The notes under the pieces are model-generated. The model ran no database searches. It was not told the DNA's origin and saw nothing but the letters and a program-made list of their open reading frames with translations. A stretch of DNA of 36,313 nt from Oscillospiraceae bacterium (lineage in GTDB: Bacteria; Bacillota; Clostridia; Oscillospirales; Ruminococcaceae). The stretch's first letter is position 1. Each line of letters begins with the position of its first letter. The stretch is taken from the NCBI GenBank assembly GCA_024697725.1, contig JAILFE010000222.1, positions 1-36,313 on the forward strand. The letters are read 5' to 3'. Position numbers and translations under genes: made by a program. This document shows, in pieces, positions 19,013-29,953 of the stretch.

Positions 19013-19942
19013 TCAGCCGTTGCCCTTTGCCATATTTGCAACTTCCTCGGCAAAGTTCTCTGCCTTCTTCTCTACGCCCTCGCCTCTCTCAAAGCGTACA
19101 TAGTCAACTACCTTGATGCTGCCGCCGAGTTCCTTGGCTGCGTTCTCAACATACTTGCCTACTGTGCCGTCGAAGATGTCGGATCTTACGAAATCCTGCT
19201 CGAGGAGGCAGTTCTCGGAATAATACTTGCCGAGCTTGCCCTCTGCGATCTTGCTCTTTACCTGATCGGGCTTGGAAGCCATCTTCGGGTCTTCGTTCAT
19301 CTGAGCGATGATGATCTTCTTCTCTTCTTCGATAACATCAGCTGTTACGGATTCCTTGTTGAGGAAAGAGGGGCTCATAGCTGCGATCTGGAGAGCGCAG
19401 TTCTTGCCGACCTCATATACCTTGTCAGCGGGGAGGTCTGTGTCGAGCTTTACCATAACGCCGATCCTGCCGCCGTCGTGAACATAGGATACGAGTGTAC
19501 CTTCGAGCCTTGTGAAGCGGCGGATGACCATATTTTCTCTGATCTTGATGAAGAGATCCTGGAGCGATTCCTCAACGGACTTGTCGCCGCCGGAGATCTT
19601 TGCAGCCTTGAGAGCGTCGATATCGGCAGGATTGCTGTCGATGACAGTCTTTGCTGTTGCTGCAACGAATGCCTTGAATTCGTCATTGTTTGCTGCGAAG
19701 TCTGTTTCGATGTTCACTTCGAGAACTGCACCGACATTTCCTTCAACAACTGCTGTAACGATACCCTCTGCCGCAACTCTCGAGCTCTTCTTTTGCTGAG
19801 TTGAAAGACCCTTCTCACGAAGTATCTTTATAGCTTCATCTACATTGCCGTCAGCCTCTGTAAGAGCGTTCTTGCAGTCCATCATGCCGACGCCTGTGGA
19901 TTTCATAAGATCCTTGATCTCCTGTACGGATATCTTTGCCAT
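19013..19942 (-). CDS. tsf: Translation elongation factor Ts
   Basis: MAKISVQEIKDLMKSTGVGMMDCKNALTEADGNVDEAIKILREKG; downstream of rpsB. Confidence 0.96.
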   Translation of the reverse strand: MAKISVQEIKDLMKSTGVGMMDCKNALTEADGNVDEAIKILREKGLSTQQKKSSRVAAEGIVTAVVEGNVGAVLEVNIETDFAANNDEFKAFVAATAKTVIDSNPADIDALKAAKISGGDKSVEESLQDLFIKIRENMVIRRFTRLEGTLVSYVHDGGRIGVMVKLDTDLPADKVYEVGKNCALQIAAMSPSFLNKESVTADVIEEEKKIIIAQMNEDPKMASKPDQVKSKIAEGKLGKYYSENCLLEQDFVRSDIFDGTVGKYVENAAKELGGSIKVVDYVRFERGEGVEKKAENFAEEVANMAKGNG

Positions 19943-20003
19943 TTTACATTCCTCCGTTTATATTTGTAAGGCATTATACTTTCAATACCTGTATCATCCC
20001 ATA

Positions 20004-20030
20004 AAAATACCCGATATCGTCGGGTATTTT
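20004..20030. terminator. rpsB-tsf intergenic hairpin, possible attenuator
   Basis: aaaatacccgatatcgtcgggtatttt; symmetric stem with A/T flanks. Confidence 0.55.
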
Positions 20031-20051
20031 CTGTATGCCGCGTTCAGCGGA

Positions 20052-20795
20052 TCATTCAGCTGCTTCTTCGGATGCAGCCTCAGCCTCTGCTGTTTCCTCT
20101 GCGTTGTCCTGCTGACCCTGTCTGCCCTCGATGATGGCATCTGCCATAGCGCCTGCGATGAGCTTTACGGCTCTGATAGCATCGTCATTGCCGGGGATAA
20201 CATAGTCAACATCATCGGGATCGCAGTTTGTATCTACGATTGCAACGATGGGGATACCGAGCTTTCTTGCTTCGGATACCGCGATCTTTTCCTTGCGGGG
20301 GTCAACGATGAAGAGTGCGCCGGGGAGTCTCTTCATATCCTTGATACCGCCGAGATATTTTTCGAGCTTTTCGATCTCAAGTTCGAGCTTTACAACTTCC
20401 TTCTTGGGGAGAAGGTTGAATGTGCCGTCTTCCTGCATCTTGTGGAGCTGCTCGAGTCTTGCGATCCTTCTCTGGATAGTCTTGAAGTTTGTCATCATGC
20501 CGCCGAGCCATCTTGCGTTTACATAATAAGCGCCTGCTCTTAAAGCCTCTTCCTTGATCGAATCTCCCGCCTGCTTCTTTGTGCCGACAAAGAGAACGTT
20601 CTCGCCCTCTTCAGCAACGCTGCGGACGAAAGCATATGCTTCGTCAAGCTTCTTTACAGTCTTCTGAAGGTCGATGATATAGATACCGTTTCTTTCGGTA
20701 AAGATATACGGTGCCATTTTGGGGTTCCATCTCTTTGTGAGATGACCGAAATGTACGCCTGCTTCGAGAAGCTGTTTCATTGATACTACGCCCAT
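20052..20795 (-). CDS. rpsB: 30S ribosomal protein S2
   Basis: [41 protein letters not shown]. Confidence 0.97.
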   Translation of the reverse strand: MGVVSMKQLLEAGVHFGHLTKRWNPKMAPYIFTERNGIYIIDLQKTVKKLDEAYAFVRSVAEEGENVLFVGTKKQAGDSIKEEALRAGAYYVNARWLGGMMTNFKTIQRRIARLEQLHKMQEDGTFNLLPKKEVVKLELEIEKLEKYLGGIKDMKRLPGALFIVDPRKEKIAVSEARKLGIPIVAIVDTNCDPDDVDYVIPGNDDAIRAVKLIAGAMADAIIEGRQGQQDNAEETAEAEAASEEAAE

Positions 20796-20831
20796 GATTT
20801 GATTCCTCCGTAAAATTTGGTTATTTTCCTC

Positions 20832-20892
20832 CGCCGTGTCATATCCGACGCTTATCCGTTTTCTGCGGACACCAACGTCAAAAACAGCGGCG
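20832..20892 (-). promoter_or_regulatory. Structured rpsB 5' leader (three nested stems)
   Basis: Minus strand CGCCG...GACG...TCCG cagaaaa CGGA...CGTC...CGGCG between promoter and rpsB SD. Confidence 0.5.
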
Positions 20893-20909
20893 TGCGAATT
20901 GCAGTAATT

Positions 20910-20938
20910 ATTATACCATATAATTCCGCAGTTTGCAA
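20910..20938 (-). promoter_or_regulatory. Putative sigma-A promoter for rpsB
   Basis: Minus strand TTGCAA (20933-20938), 17-bp spacer, TATAAT (20910-20915). Confidence 0.7.
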
Positions 20939-20976
20939 GATATTTCGTTCGGTTTTCTGTATGATTTTTTTGTGTT

Positions 20977-21240
20977 TCAGCTATCGCTTTTTGTTGAAAA
21001 ATACCCTTCTCCCGTCACAAGAACGGTATCTCTCCCTATCGTGTGTATGCTGTCTGCAGGTATGATTATGTCGTCATCCCTGCCGAGAAGCCCGAAAAAA
21101 TGCGCTCTTCCGAATATTATCAGCGCTTTCAGAGAATGATCGCTGCTGTCGAGTTCGGCATCGTCCGCAAACCCGAGCTTTTCTCCGTTCTTTATGCTGA
21201 TGACCTCTTTTCTGCGCAGTTCACTGAATGTAAAGCTCAT
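20977..21240 (-). CDS. YlmC/YmxH family sporulation-associated protein (PRC-barrel-like)
   Basis: [44 protein letters not shown]...[26 protein letters not shown] upstream of ATG 21240. Confidence 0.8.
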   Translation of the reverse strand: MSFTFSELRRKEVISIKNGEKLGFADDAELDSSDHSLKALIIFGRAHFFGLLGRDDDIIIPADSIHTIGRDTVLVTGEGYFSTKSDS

Positions 21241-21330
21241 TTCATCACACTCCATGTTCAGGGTCATTTTTGTAAAATATATGCAGTTTCGGCACGAATA
21301 ATGACCTGTTTATTCTTTATTATTATCATA

Positions 21331-21359
21331 TTGCAAAAACGGAGCAAATGATGTATAAT
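21331..21359 (+). promoter_or_regulatory. Putative sigma-A promoter for uvrC
   Basis: TTGCAA (21331-21336), 17-bp spacer, TATAAT (21354-21359). Confidence 0.65.
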
Positions 21360-21405
21360 AATTATAGAAGCAGCTGCTTTTTGTTCTGAAAGGGGGTGAT
21401 CTGCT

Positions 21406-23232
21406 ATGAATGACCGGCTCGAATATCTCCGTGAAAAGACATCAAAGCTCACAACATCGCCCGGCGTATATCATATGAAGGACAAAACAGGTCATATCAT
21501 ATATGTCGGAAAAGCCAAGAATCTCCGGAACCGCGTCACATCCTATTTCTGCAGATCTCCCGACCATACTCCCAAGGTCGCAAAAATGGTCGAGCACGTA
21601 TATGATTATGACTTTATCGTAACAGACAGCGAATATGAGGCGCTTGTGCTCGAATGCTCGATGATAAAGCAGTATTCCCCGAAATACAATATCCTGCTGA
21701 AAGACGACAAGGGATACTGCTATATAAGGATATCTGATGAGCCCTATCCGCGGATAACTGCCGAGATGCAGAAAAAGGGCGGCGGGACCTATCTCGGACC
21801 GTATACCAGCGCCTATGTCGCAAAGCAGGCGGTCACAGAGGCAAACAAGATGTTCGCGCTTCCCGACTGCCGCAGGAAATTCCCGCAGGAGATAGGCAGA
21901 GGACGCCCCTGTCTGAATTATCATATAAAACAGTGCATGGGGGTATGCACCGGATGTATCTCACAGGAAGATTATAATTCGCTCATTGATGAGGCGGTCG
22001 AATATATAAAGAGCGGCTCCATGAAGTCCGTGGAAAAGCTCACAGAGGAGATGAACAGGGCATCCGATGAGCTGGATTTTGAAGCGGCAGCCCGTCTGCG
22101 CGACAGGATAAACGCCATAAAGCGTGCCGCCGAAAAACAGAAGATAATAGAGGATAATATGCCCGACGCAGATGTGATCGCCATCGCAAAGAACAGCGGT
22201 CAGGCGTGTGCGGCAGTGATAGTATACCGCGGCGGCAGACTTACCGACAGGGCGGAATTCTTTCTCGGCGATGACGACAGCGAAGACGATCTTCTCGAAG
22301 GATTCATCGGGCAGTACTATTCCAATGGGCGCGAGATACCGCGCGAGGTGATAACCGAGGAGCTTCCCGAAAGTGCAGAGCTGCTCGAACAGCTCCTTCG
22401 CAGACGCGCGGGAAAGGCTGTCAGCATAATATGTCCGAAAAAGGGACGCGATGCCCGCCTTCTGGCGCTTGCAAAGGCGAATGCGGGTGAATATCTTTCG
22501 ATAAGAGTCGGCAGGACGGGCAGGGAGATAATCGCTCTCGAAGAGCTTGCATCCGTTCTCGGACTTGAAAAGATACCCGAATATATCGAGTCATACGATA
22601 TATCTAATATCGGTTCGGATGCAATGGTATCGGGCATGGTCGTCTTTGAAAACGGCAGACCGCTCAAAAAGGCATATAAAAAATTCTCTCTGAAGACAGT
22701 TGATATACAGAACGACTATGCGAGCATGGCAGAGGTCCTCCAAAGGCGTTTCAGCCGTTATCTTGACGATGAAGAGAACGACGAGGGCTTCAAGCGTCTG
22801 CCCGATCTGATACTTCTCGACGGCGGAAAGGGACAGGTCAATGCGGTCGCTCCGGTGCTCTCGCAGCTCGGGATAGATGTCCCGCTTTTCGGGATGGTAA
22901 AGGACAGCCGTCATCGCACACGCGCTATCGCAACAGGCGGAGGGGAGATATCCGTCACTGAAAAGAAGGCGGCGTTCATGCTCATTACCCGCATACAGGA
23001 CGAGGTGCATAGATTTTCGATAACTTATCAGCGTGCAAGACATAAAAATGAGGCTTATTCCCTTGAACTTACAAAGGTGAAGGGGATAGGTGAGAAAAAG
23101 GCACAGAAGCTCCTTATGAAGTATAAGACAAAAGCTGCGATGAAGGAAGCATCCGCCGAGGAGCTTGCCGCAGCAGCGGGAGTATCCGGCGATACTGCCG
23201 AGCAGCTCTACCGCGTGATACAGGAATTATGA
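21406..23232 (+). CDS. uvrC: Excinuclease ABC subunit C
   Basis: GIY-YIG GVYHMKDKTGHIIYVGKAKNLRNRVTSYF; UvrC RNase H-like core DLILLDGGKGQVNAV; C-terminal HhH. Confidence 0.97.
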   Translation: MNDRLEYLREKTSKLTTSPGVYHMKDKTGHIIYVGKAKNLRNRVTSYFCRSPDHTPKVAKMVEHVYDYDFIVTDSEYEALVLECSMIKQYSPKYNILLKDDKGYCYIRISDEPYPRITAEMQKKGGGTYLGPYTSAYVAKQAVTEANKMFALPDCRRKFPQEIGRGRPCLNYHIKQCMGVCTGCISQEDYNSLIDEAVEYIKSGSMKSVEKLTEEMNRASDELDFEAAARLRDRINAIKRAAEKQKIIEDNMPDADVIAIAKNSGQACAAVIVYRGGRLTDRAEFFLGDDDSEDDLLEGFIGQYYSNGREIPREVITEELPESAELLEQLLRRRAGKAVSIICPKKGRDARLLALAKANAGEYLSIRVGRTGREIIALEELASVLGLEKIPEYIESYDISNIGSDAMVSGMVVFENGRPLKKAYKKFSLKTVDIQNDYASMAEVLQRRFSRYLDDEENDEGFKRLPDLILLDGGKGQVNAVAPVLSQLGIDVPLFGMVKDSRHRTRAIATGGGEISVTEKKAAFMLITRIQDEVHRFSITYQRARHKNEAYSLELTKVKGIGEKKAQKLLMKYKTKAAMKEASAEELAAAAGVSGDTAEQLYRVIQEL

Positions 23233-23251
23233 TAATGGAGGTCGTGAACGT

Positions 23252-23776
23252 ATGTCCGTGTCAGAAGAAAAACAGGACTCCTTACAGCTTGCAACGGAGT
23301 TCATAAAGGTGATAATAAAGAGTATACTATTTTTTATACTGCGGCTGCTGATATTTTATCTTGCCTACAGGCTGATAAATATTCTGGTCGTATACGGCGT
23401 GTCTTATCTGCGGAAGGATGATATCGCCTCGGCAGCAAACCGCAGTGAGTCGGTGTTTGCCGAGATACAATCGCCCGCTCCCAGGATAAATGACTGTGTT
23501 GATTATCAGCTCCTTGCAGAGAGATACAGGTTCTTCATTTCCGAGCAGGAATATGATTCGTGCAGCGATTATCTCAAACAGGCACGTACAATGAATCTGT
23601 GCAATATTTTCCTGCCCATTACGGCAGTCCCGCAGTATTTCGAGCCTGCCGGCGCATCGGTGCGCGGGACATCCGGCGGTACGGAATATCTGCTCGATGT
23701 TGATACGGGGATAAATGTTTTCACGCTCGAACCCGAGGAAAGCTTTTCTTTCAGGATATTATCCGTCAAGAGATAA
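23252..23776 (+). CDS. Hypothetical single-pass membrane protein
   Basis: 174 aa; TM FIKVIIKSILFFILRLLIFYLAYRLINILVV; GGAGG upstream of the ATG. Confidence 0.65.
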   Translation: MSVSEEKQDSLQLATEFIKVIIKSILFFILRLLIFYLAYRLINILVVYGVSYLRKDDIASAANRSESVFAEIQSPAPRINDCVDYQLLAERYRFFISEQEYDSCSDYLKQARTMNLCNIFLPITAVPQYFEPAGASVRGTSGGTEYLLDVDTGINVFTLEPEESFSFRILSVKR

Positions 23777-23871
23777 GCTTTACAGTATGCAGCTGACGTG
23801 ACCCTGCACTTATACCTGCCGGATATCCCGGCACCGAAAAAATGTGAAGAGAAAATTATGAGATCGAAAGG

Positions 23872-26133
23872 GTGATATTTATGACCGAAACAAATGCATG
23901 GAGAGGCTTTGACGGCATAAAATGGAAAAGAGAGATCGATGTAAGGGATTTTGTCAACCGCAATTTCACACTGTATGACGGCGACGAGAGCTTCCTTACG
24001 CCTCCCACCGAGGCGACGAACAGGCTCTGGGCGCGGTTGCAGGAGCTCCAGAAGGAGGAACGCGAAAAGGGCGGAGTGCTCGATATGGAAACAGAAGTCG
24101 TATCGGGACTTACAGCTTACGGCGCTGCATATATAGACGATTCCATGAAGGATCTTGAAAAGGTAGTCGGACTTCAGACAGACAAGCCGCTGAAACGCGC
24201 CTTCATGCCCTACGGCGGTATAAAAATGGCGGAGCAGGCGTGCGAGAATTACGGCTATACCCCGAGCGCAAAGCTGCATGAGATATTCACAAAATACCAT
24301 AAAACGCATAATCAGGGCGTGTTTGATGTATATACTCCGGAAATGAGACTTGCAAGAAAGAGCCATATCCTCACCGGTCTGCCAGATACCTATGGGCGCG
24401 GCAGGATAGTCGGGGATTACCGCCGCATACCTCTCTACGGTATAGATTATCTTATCGAATGCAAGAAGAACGATATGTACTATATAGGAAAGAACCGTAT
24501 GACAGGCGATATCGTCCGTCTGAGGGAGGAAGTCGCAGACCAGATAAAGGCTCTCGGCGCTATGAAGGAAATGGCGCAGATGTACGGCTTTGATATATCA
24601 AGACCCGCTGAGAATGCGCGTGAGGCGGTACAGTGGCTCTATTTCGGATATCTTGCCGCGATAAAGACCCAGAACGGCGCAGCTATGTCAGTCGGCAGAG
24701 TATCGACCTTCCTTGATATATATATTACAAGAGATATCAAAGAAGGCACCCTTACCGAATCCGAGGCACAGGAGCTCATTGACCATTTCGTAATGAAGTG
24801 CCGCATGGTCAAATTCGCAAGGATACCTTCATATAACGAGCTCTTTTCCGGCGACCCTGTATGGGCAACTCTCGAAGTCGGCGGCATGACTATAGAAGGC
24901 AGACCTATGGTCACGAAAAATGATTTCCGTTTCCTGCATACTCTTGAAAATATGGGGCCATCTCCCGAGCCCAACCTCACCGTGCTTTACAGTTCAAGGC
25001 TCCCTGAGAAATTCAAGAAATACGCTGCCGGGATATCCGTCAGGACGAGCTCTATCCAGTACGAGAACGATGATGTCATGAAACCCGTGTGGGGGGATGA
25101 CTACTCTATCTGCTGCTGTGTTTCGGCAACTCAGACAGGCAAGGAGATGCAGTTCTTCGGAGCAAGGGCAAATCTTGCAAAGTGCCTTCTCTATGCGATA
25201 AACGGCGGATACGACACCGTCATGAAACAGCAGATATCGCCGTATTACCGCAGGATAGAGGGTGATTATCTTGATTATGACACACTCATTGAGAAATTTG
25301 ATGTCATGATGGACTGGCTGGCTGATCTTTATGTGAACACTCTGAATCTTATCCACTATATGCACGATAAATACTATTACGAAGCGGCGCAGATGGCTCT
25401 CATAGATACCGATGTCCGCCGCACCTTCGCAACAGGCATCGCGGGCTTCTCTCATGTGGTGGACAGCCTTTCCGCCGTAAAATACGGCAGAGTAAGAGTG
25501 ATGCGCGATGAGGAGGGCTATGCTGTCGATTTTGATAATGAGGCTGATTTCCCCCATTACGGCAATGACGACGACCGCGCAGATGAGATAGCAGTTGAGC
25601 TTCTCGGGAAATTCATATCCAAGATAAAGATGCGCCATACCTATCGTCATTCCGAGCCCACTACCTCGATACTGACGATAACCTCCAATGTGGTATACGG
25701 AAAATATACCGGCAATCTTCCCGACGGCAGACCTGCGGGGGCTCCTCTTGCACCGGGGGCGAATCCTTCATACGGAGCCGAAAAGGAAGGACTTCTTGCA
25801 TCTCTCAATTCGCTTGCGAAGCTGCCCTATACGTGGGCGCTCGACGGAATATCGAATACTCAGTCCATAAACCCGGAGGCACTCGGTCACAATGATGATG
25901 AAAGAGCGGATAATCTTGTTCATGTCCTTGACGGATATTTCGACCAGGGTGCACATCATCTGAATGTCAATGTGTTCGGCATTGAAAAGCTCATAGATGC
26001 TATGAAGCATCCCGAAAAGCCGGAATACGCGAACTTTACGATACGTGTATCCGGATATGCTGTAAAGTTCATCGACCTTACACACGAGCAGCAGCTCGAT
26101 GTCATAAGCAGGACATTCCATGAACGGATCTGA
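23872..26133 (+). CDS. pflB: Formate C-acetyltransferase (pyruvate formate-lyase)
   Basis: Active-site [27 protein letters not shown]; glycyl radical motif RVSGYAVKF. Confidence 0.96.
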   Translation: MIFMTETNAWRGFDGIKWKREIDVRDFVNRNFTLYDGDESFLTPPTEATNRLWARLQELQKEEREKGGVLDMETEVVSGLTAYGAAYIDDSMKDLEKVVGLQTDKPLKRAFMPYGGIKMAEQACENYGYTPSAKLHEIFTKYHKTHNQGVFDVYTPEMRLARKSHILTGLPDTYGRGRIVGDYRRIPLYGIDYLIECKKNDMYYIGKNRMTGDIVRLREEVADQIKALGAMKEMAQMYGFDISRPAENAREAVQWLYFGYLAAIKTQNGAAMSVGRVSTFLDIYITRDIKEGTLTESEAQELIDHFVMKCRMVKFARIPSYNELFSGDPVWATLEVGGMTIEGRPMVTKNDFRFLHTLENMGPSPEPNLTVLYSSRLPEKFKKYAAGISVRTSSIQYENDDVMKPVWGDDYSICCCVSATQTGKEMQFFGARANLAKCLLYAINGGYDTVMKQQISPYYRRIEGDYLDYDTLIEKFDVMMDWLADLYVNTLNLIHYMHDKYYYEAAQMALIDTDVRRTFATGIAGFSHVVDSLSAVKYGRVRVMRDEEGYAVDFDNEADFPHYGNDDDRADEIAVELLGKFISKIKMRHTYRHSEPTTSILTITSNVVYGKYTGNLPDGRPAGAPLAPGANPSYGAEKEGLLASLNSLAKLPYTWALDGISNTQSINPEALGHNDDERADNLVHVLDGYFDQGAHHLNVNVFGIEKLIDAMKHPEKPEYANFTIRVSGYAVKFIDLTHEQQLDVISRTFHERI

Positions 26134-26863
26134 GAATGATATCATCGGATATGTTAATTCGACCGAGAGCTTCGGCGCAGCGGACGGCCCCGGCGTGAGA
26201 TTCATCTTTTTCATGCAGGGCTGTCCGATGCGGTGTATGTACTGCCACAATCCCGAAACATGGAGCACCGGAGGCGGAAAGGAGTATACCCCCGCACAGG
26301 CGCTCGCGCTTGCCTGCCGCTACAGGAGCTACTGGAAGGACGGCGGTGGCATTACCGTGAGCGGGGGAGAGCCGCTCATGCAGATAGGGTTTGTCACGGA
26401 GCTTTTCAGACTTGCTCATGAAAACGGGATAAATACTGCGATAGACACCTCGGGAGCGGTCTTTGATCCTTCGGAGCCGTTTATATCAGAGTTTGATGCT
26501 CTTATGGAGAATACCGATCTTTTCATACTCGATATAAAGCATATCGACAGTGAAAAGCACCGTATTCTCACAGGCAGACCGAACGATAATATACTCGCTA
26601 TGGCGCGTTATCTTTCGGATAAAGGGAAGGATATGTGGATACGGTATGTTCTCGTTCCGGGTGTCACCTCGGGAGAGGATGATCTGAAAAGGCTGTCACG
26701 GTTCATAGGTACGCTCGGAACGGTGAGAAGGACAGAGATACTGCCTTATCACACATTGGGTGTGGCGAAATACGAAAAGCTCGGTATAGATTACCGGCTG
26801 AGGGGTATATCTCCGCCGACAGCAGAGGAGATAAGGAACGCATCCGATATACTCGGAATCTGA
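26120..26863 (+). CDS. pflA: Pyruvate formate-lyase activating enzyme (radical SAM)
   Basis: [14 protein letters not shown] (CxxxCxxC), [14 protein letters not shown]; overlaps pflB end. Confidence 0.95.
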   Translation: MNGSENDIIGYVNSTESFGAADGPGVRFIFFMQGCPMRCMYCHNPETWSTGGGKEYTPAQALALACRYRSYWKDGGGITVSGGEPLMQIGFVTELFRLAHENGINTAIDTSGAVFDPSEPFISEFDALMENTDLFILDIKHIDSEKHRILTGRPNDNILAMARYLSDKGKDMWIRYVLVPGVTSGEDDLKRLSRFIGTLGTVRRTEILPYHTLGVAKYEKLGIDYRLRGISPPTAEEIRNASDILGI

Positions 26864-26914
26864 TACTGCGTCGAACTGCTTTTCGTATCATTTGCAAAAG
26901 GGAAAGATACTTCT

Positions 26915-27901
26915 ATGAAATATATATTTTTGGTAAATCCGGTTTCCGGCGGCGGAAAGAATCTCCGGCTCATTGATGATATCAGGTCGGAATTCAGCAG
27001 TATCGGCCGCGGAAGCAGCCTCGAGATCGTGTATACGAGCAAGCGCGGGGAAGCACAGAGGCTTTCCGCTGGCTTTGCCGATATCTACGGAAAAAACTGC
27101 ATGATCGTATGCTGCGGCGGCGACGGAACTATACACGAATGCGCAAACGGTCTTGTACATACCGATACTCCGATGGCAGTTCTCCCGTTTGGTTCGGGCA
27201 ATGATTTTGCTTCAAAGCTGTATGGGAAAAAACCTTCCGCATACAAGGCGGCAGAGGAGCTCGGCTTTATCGGCGGGCTTCCGAGATTTTTCATCAGACA
27301 TATCGATCTCGGCAGAGTCACGGCGAATGGCAGTACATTCTGTTTCATAGGTATCATGAGCCTCGGATTTGACACAAGAGTCGAGATACTCGCCGACAAG
27401 ATCTCACGAAAGATACCCAAAGCGGCATCTATGGCATATACTCTCGGTCTTATGGGAGGTCTGTTCGGAGAAAAGACATACTGCATAAATGCCCGTCTTG
27501 ATGTTAAGGAAAAAAACGGGGATATACGTCCGATAAAAAGACGTATGGCATATACGCTCATGGCTGTCTGCAATTCCAGCTATTACGGCGGCGGGTTCTG
27601 TCCCGCTCCGAATGCAAAGCTCAATGACGGGATATTTGAATTCCTTGTTGCCGCTCCCTGCAATCTCGTCGAGATATGCAATCTCGCACCGATGTATAAA
27701 ATGGGTGTTGCGGATATATCTCCCAAGATAAATCTGACAAGTATAGTCGGCGGTTCGTTCTTCTCGTCCGACGGGAACACTTTCGTTCTCAACTGTGACG
27801 GAGAAAACACTGTCACACAGCGTGCGGATTTTTCCGTTGAGCATAAGGTATTGAAGCTTTGTGTGCCTATCCTTTCCGAAGGCGTCAAGGCTTTCCGGTG
27901 A
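26915..27901 (+). CDS. Diacylglycerol kinase family lipid kinase (YegS/BmrU-like)
   Basis: IFLVNPVSGGGKN, CCGGDGTIHECANG, VLPFGSGNDFAS. Confidence 0.92.
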   Translation: MKYIFLVNPVSGGGKNLRLIDDIRSEFSSIGRGSSLEIVYTSKRGEAQRLSAGFADIYGKNCMIVCCGGDGTIHECANGLVHTDTPMAVLPFGSGNDFASKLYGKKPSAYKAAEELGFIGGLPRFFIRHIDLGRVTANGSTFCFIGIMSLGFDTRVEILADKISRKIPKAASMAYTLGLMGGLFGEKTYCINARLDVKEKNGDIRPIKRRMAYTLMAVCNSSYYGGGFCPAPNAKLNDGIFEFLVAAPCNLVEICNLAPMYKMGVADISPKINLTSIVGGSFFSSDGNTFVLNCDGENTVTQRADFSVEHKVLKLCVPILSEGVKAFR

Positions 27902-27937
27902 GAATCCGCACAGAATTAACGGATCGGGAGAATTATT

Positions 27938-28471
27938 ATGGCAGATCTGAAAAAATACGCCGGCAGGATATTGGGAAACAAAAAAATGATCGCAGTCATA
28001 TGCTGTATGGCTGCGGTCATTTTGTGGCTGATATTATGGAAGATATTTCCTCTTGAATTCTATTCGCTGTTCTTCGCTTCGGCGGTCGGGAGCAATATCC
28101 TGCTCGTTATGCTGATACTTGTGATATCTATCCCATGTACGGTGCTTTTTTCAAAGCTCATGCGCACCGGGATACCGGTGAAGCGTTCCATAGCGGCGGA
28201 TATACCGTGCATGATCGCGGCAGCGTTCGTATTCTCGGTATTCCGCTATACGGGTGTGCATTGGGTCGTTCTTGCCGAGGCAGTACATTTTGCGGCGGTA
28301 TTCTTTATTATGAGGAGCGCTCTGTCAAAGGAGCAGGATGCAAAGCGGAAGAATGCTCAGGATATTCTGACAGCAGTATTTGCTCTTTTCCGCACGATGA
28401 TATCCGACAGCGCTTTCCTGATGATAATGTTCGCAATGGCAAAAGCGGCTTATGAATATACAGACGGATGA
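27938..28471 (+). CDS. Hypothetical multi-pass membrane protein
   Basis: 177 aa with several hydrophobic helices; ggag upstream of ATG. Confidence 0.65.
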   Translation: MADLKKYAGRILGNKKMIAVICCMAAVILWLILWKIFPLEFYSLFFASAVGSNILLVMLILVISIPCTVLFSKLMRTGIPVKRSIAADIPCMIAAAFVFSVFRYTGVHWVVLAEAVHFAAVFFIMRSALSKEQDAKRKNAQDILTAVFALFRTMISDSAFLMIMFAMAKAAYEYTDG

Positions 28472-28474
28472 TCA

Positions 28475-29725
28475 TTATTCTGTGATCTTTATCATTACTG
28501 CCTGCGAGCCGTTTTCCTCCCAGCGCTCGATAAAATCATCGCGGCTGTAAGGGACTATGTTCTTTTTATCATTGCAGTCCATGAAATAGTATGCTTTCGG
28601 GTCATACCCGACAAGGACGAGCGTGTGGGAATTGCCGAGCCATTTTATCTTTCTTCTCGTTCCGATAGCTGTCCATTCCGAGCGTTCGGAATACCTGTAG
28701 AAATCCATGTTCTTTGATGCCCATACGATCACAGGAACGCCTGAATCTATGAGCTTTTCCATATCTGCGGAGTTGAGGTCTTCAAGGCATATCGCCTTGT
28801 ATTTGTCCGAGACTCCGTTTTTTTCAAAATAAACGTTCAGTGTATTTCCGATGACGGGAGCATAACAGCCGTAACCGTCTTTATGCGGATCACCTGCAAA
28901 GCATATGTACGGGTCGGGACCGTAGTTCGTGCCGTCATTATCGGTGTAGAATTTTGTGCTCGAACGCATATAATGATCGGCAAGGTCGGTCTTGTCCGCA
29001 TCAAAGCCGAGATAGTTCAGCACCGCCGCCGCACAGGTTATCTCACAGCCTGTCGGGAGTTCGGGATACTGTGATATCACCGGGAAATCCTTTATGAGCT
29101 TCTTGCTGAAAAAGACCTCCGGAGACGAATAGCCTTGACCAAGGTCTTCGACGGTATATCCGTCATAATGCTGATGCGGGTCAGCGTTGAGTCTTGTATA
29201 GCGTTCGCGTTCGTTTATCCTGTTGAGGTATATCTCATCGGAGCATATCCTGTCGGTGAAGTATGTGCATACGAGCAGTGCCGCTCCGAGTATCACGGAG
29301 ATAGTTCTGAACACTTTATAACTCCTTTCACAGAGCAAGCTGCACGGCAGGAGCTCTGTCAGCGGATAAAGCTCCGGCTCGCCGCTTTCGTTTTCGAGTA
29401 TGACAATGATCCCCGGAGAAAACTCCGCGAGCACCTGACGGCATATCCCGCATGGGAAGGTATATCCGCCCTTTGTGTTGTTCACTATCGCTATCGCGGC
29501 AAAACTGCGGCAGCCCTCCGATACTGCTTTGAATACAGCAGTCCTCTCGGCGCAGTTAGTCGCGCCGTAGGATGCATTCTCGATATTGCAGCCGGTGAAT
29601 ATCCTGCCGTCTTCCGTGAGCAGGGCAGCCCCTACCCTGAAGTCGGAATATGGCGCATATGCATATTCTGCGGCTTCGTGAGCTGCTTTCAGGAGTTCCT
29701 TTGCATTGATATCAGAATTTGTCAT
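28475..29725 (-). CDS. Single ORF: N-terminal cytidine deaminase + C-terminal TM-anchored C39-like cysteine peptidase (possible frameshift fusion)
   Basis: CDA motifs NCAERTAVFKA and FPCGICRQVL (residues ~1-130), then TM, then C39_2-like QYPELPTGCEITCAAAVLNYLG and GNSHTLVLVGYD. Confidence 0.8.
   Translation of the reverse strand: MTNSDINAKELLKAAHEAAEYAYAPYSDFRVGAALLTEDGRIFTGCNIENASYGATNCAERTAVFKAVSEGCRSFAAIAIVNNTKGGYTFPCGICRQVLAEFSPGIIVILENESGEPELYPLTELLPCSLLCERSYKVFRTISVILGAALLVCTYFTDRICSDEIYLNRINERERYTRLNADPHQHYDGYTVEDLGQGYSSPEVFFSKKLIKDFPVISQYPELPTGCEITCAAAVLNYLGFDADKTDLADHYMRSSTKFYTDNDGTNYGPDPYICFAGDPHKDGYGCYAPVIGNTLNVYFEKNGVSDKYKAICLEDLNSADMEKLIDSGVPVIVWASKNMDFYRYSERSEWTAIGTRRKIKWLGNSHTLVLVGYDPKAYYFMDCNDKKNIVPYSRDDFIERWEENGSQAVMIKITE
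29312..29329 (-). promoter_or_regulatory. Internal Shine-Dalgarno + GTG start at the CDA/C39 junction
   Basis: Minus strand GAAAGGAG-ttataaa-GTG-TTC-AGA; would start the C39 peptidase at 29314. Confidence 0.6.
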
Positions 29726-29804
29726 ATATGATCACCATGTAAAAAGCTCTCAGGCGGATGCGGAAAAGTGCCTTGAACGGCAGCACTGAACTAAAATGCT
29801 TAAA

Positions 29805-29947
29805 TAATGTCTGCTCAAAAAGCCGAAAAGTACGTAATAGTGCAACTTCGAAGTGCTTTTCGGCTTTTTGAATGCAAGATTTTTGAGCTGATAAGCCCAA
29901 AAATCTTGCACTATTGCTGACCGTAGGTCAGCAATAAGCAGACATTA
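29805..29947. repeat. Cloverleaf-like palindromic repeat, unit 1
   Basis: Outer IR taatgtctgct/agcagacatta (11 bp) enclosing hairpins 29816-29870, 29874-29909 and 29912-29936. Confidence 0.75.
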
Positions 29948-29953
29948 ATCAGG

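Noticed and set aside
24994-25650. 218-aa minus-strand ORF inside pflB
   Set aside because: Antisense shadow of a highly conserved enzyme; no ribosome-binding or domain evidence. Same reasoning applies to 23569..24366.
28469-28477. Convergent stops of the membrane protein and C39 ORF only 3 nt apart
   Set aside because: Tail-to-tail genes with overlapping 3' ends are common; no further signal.
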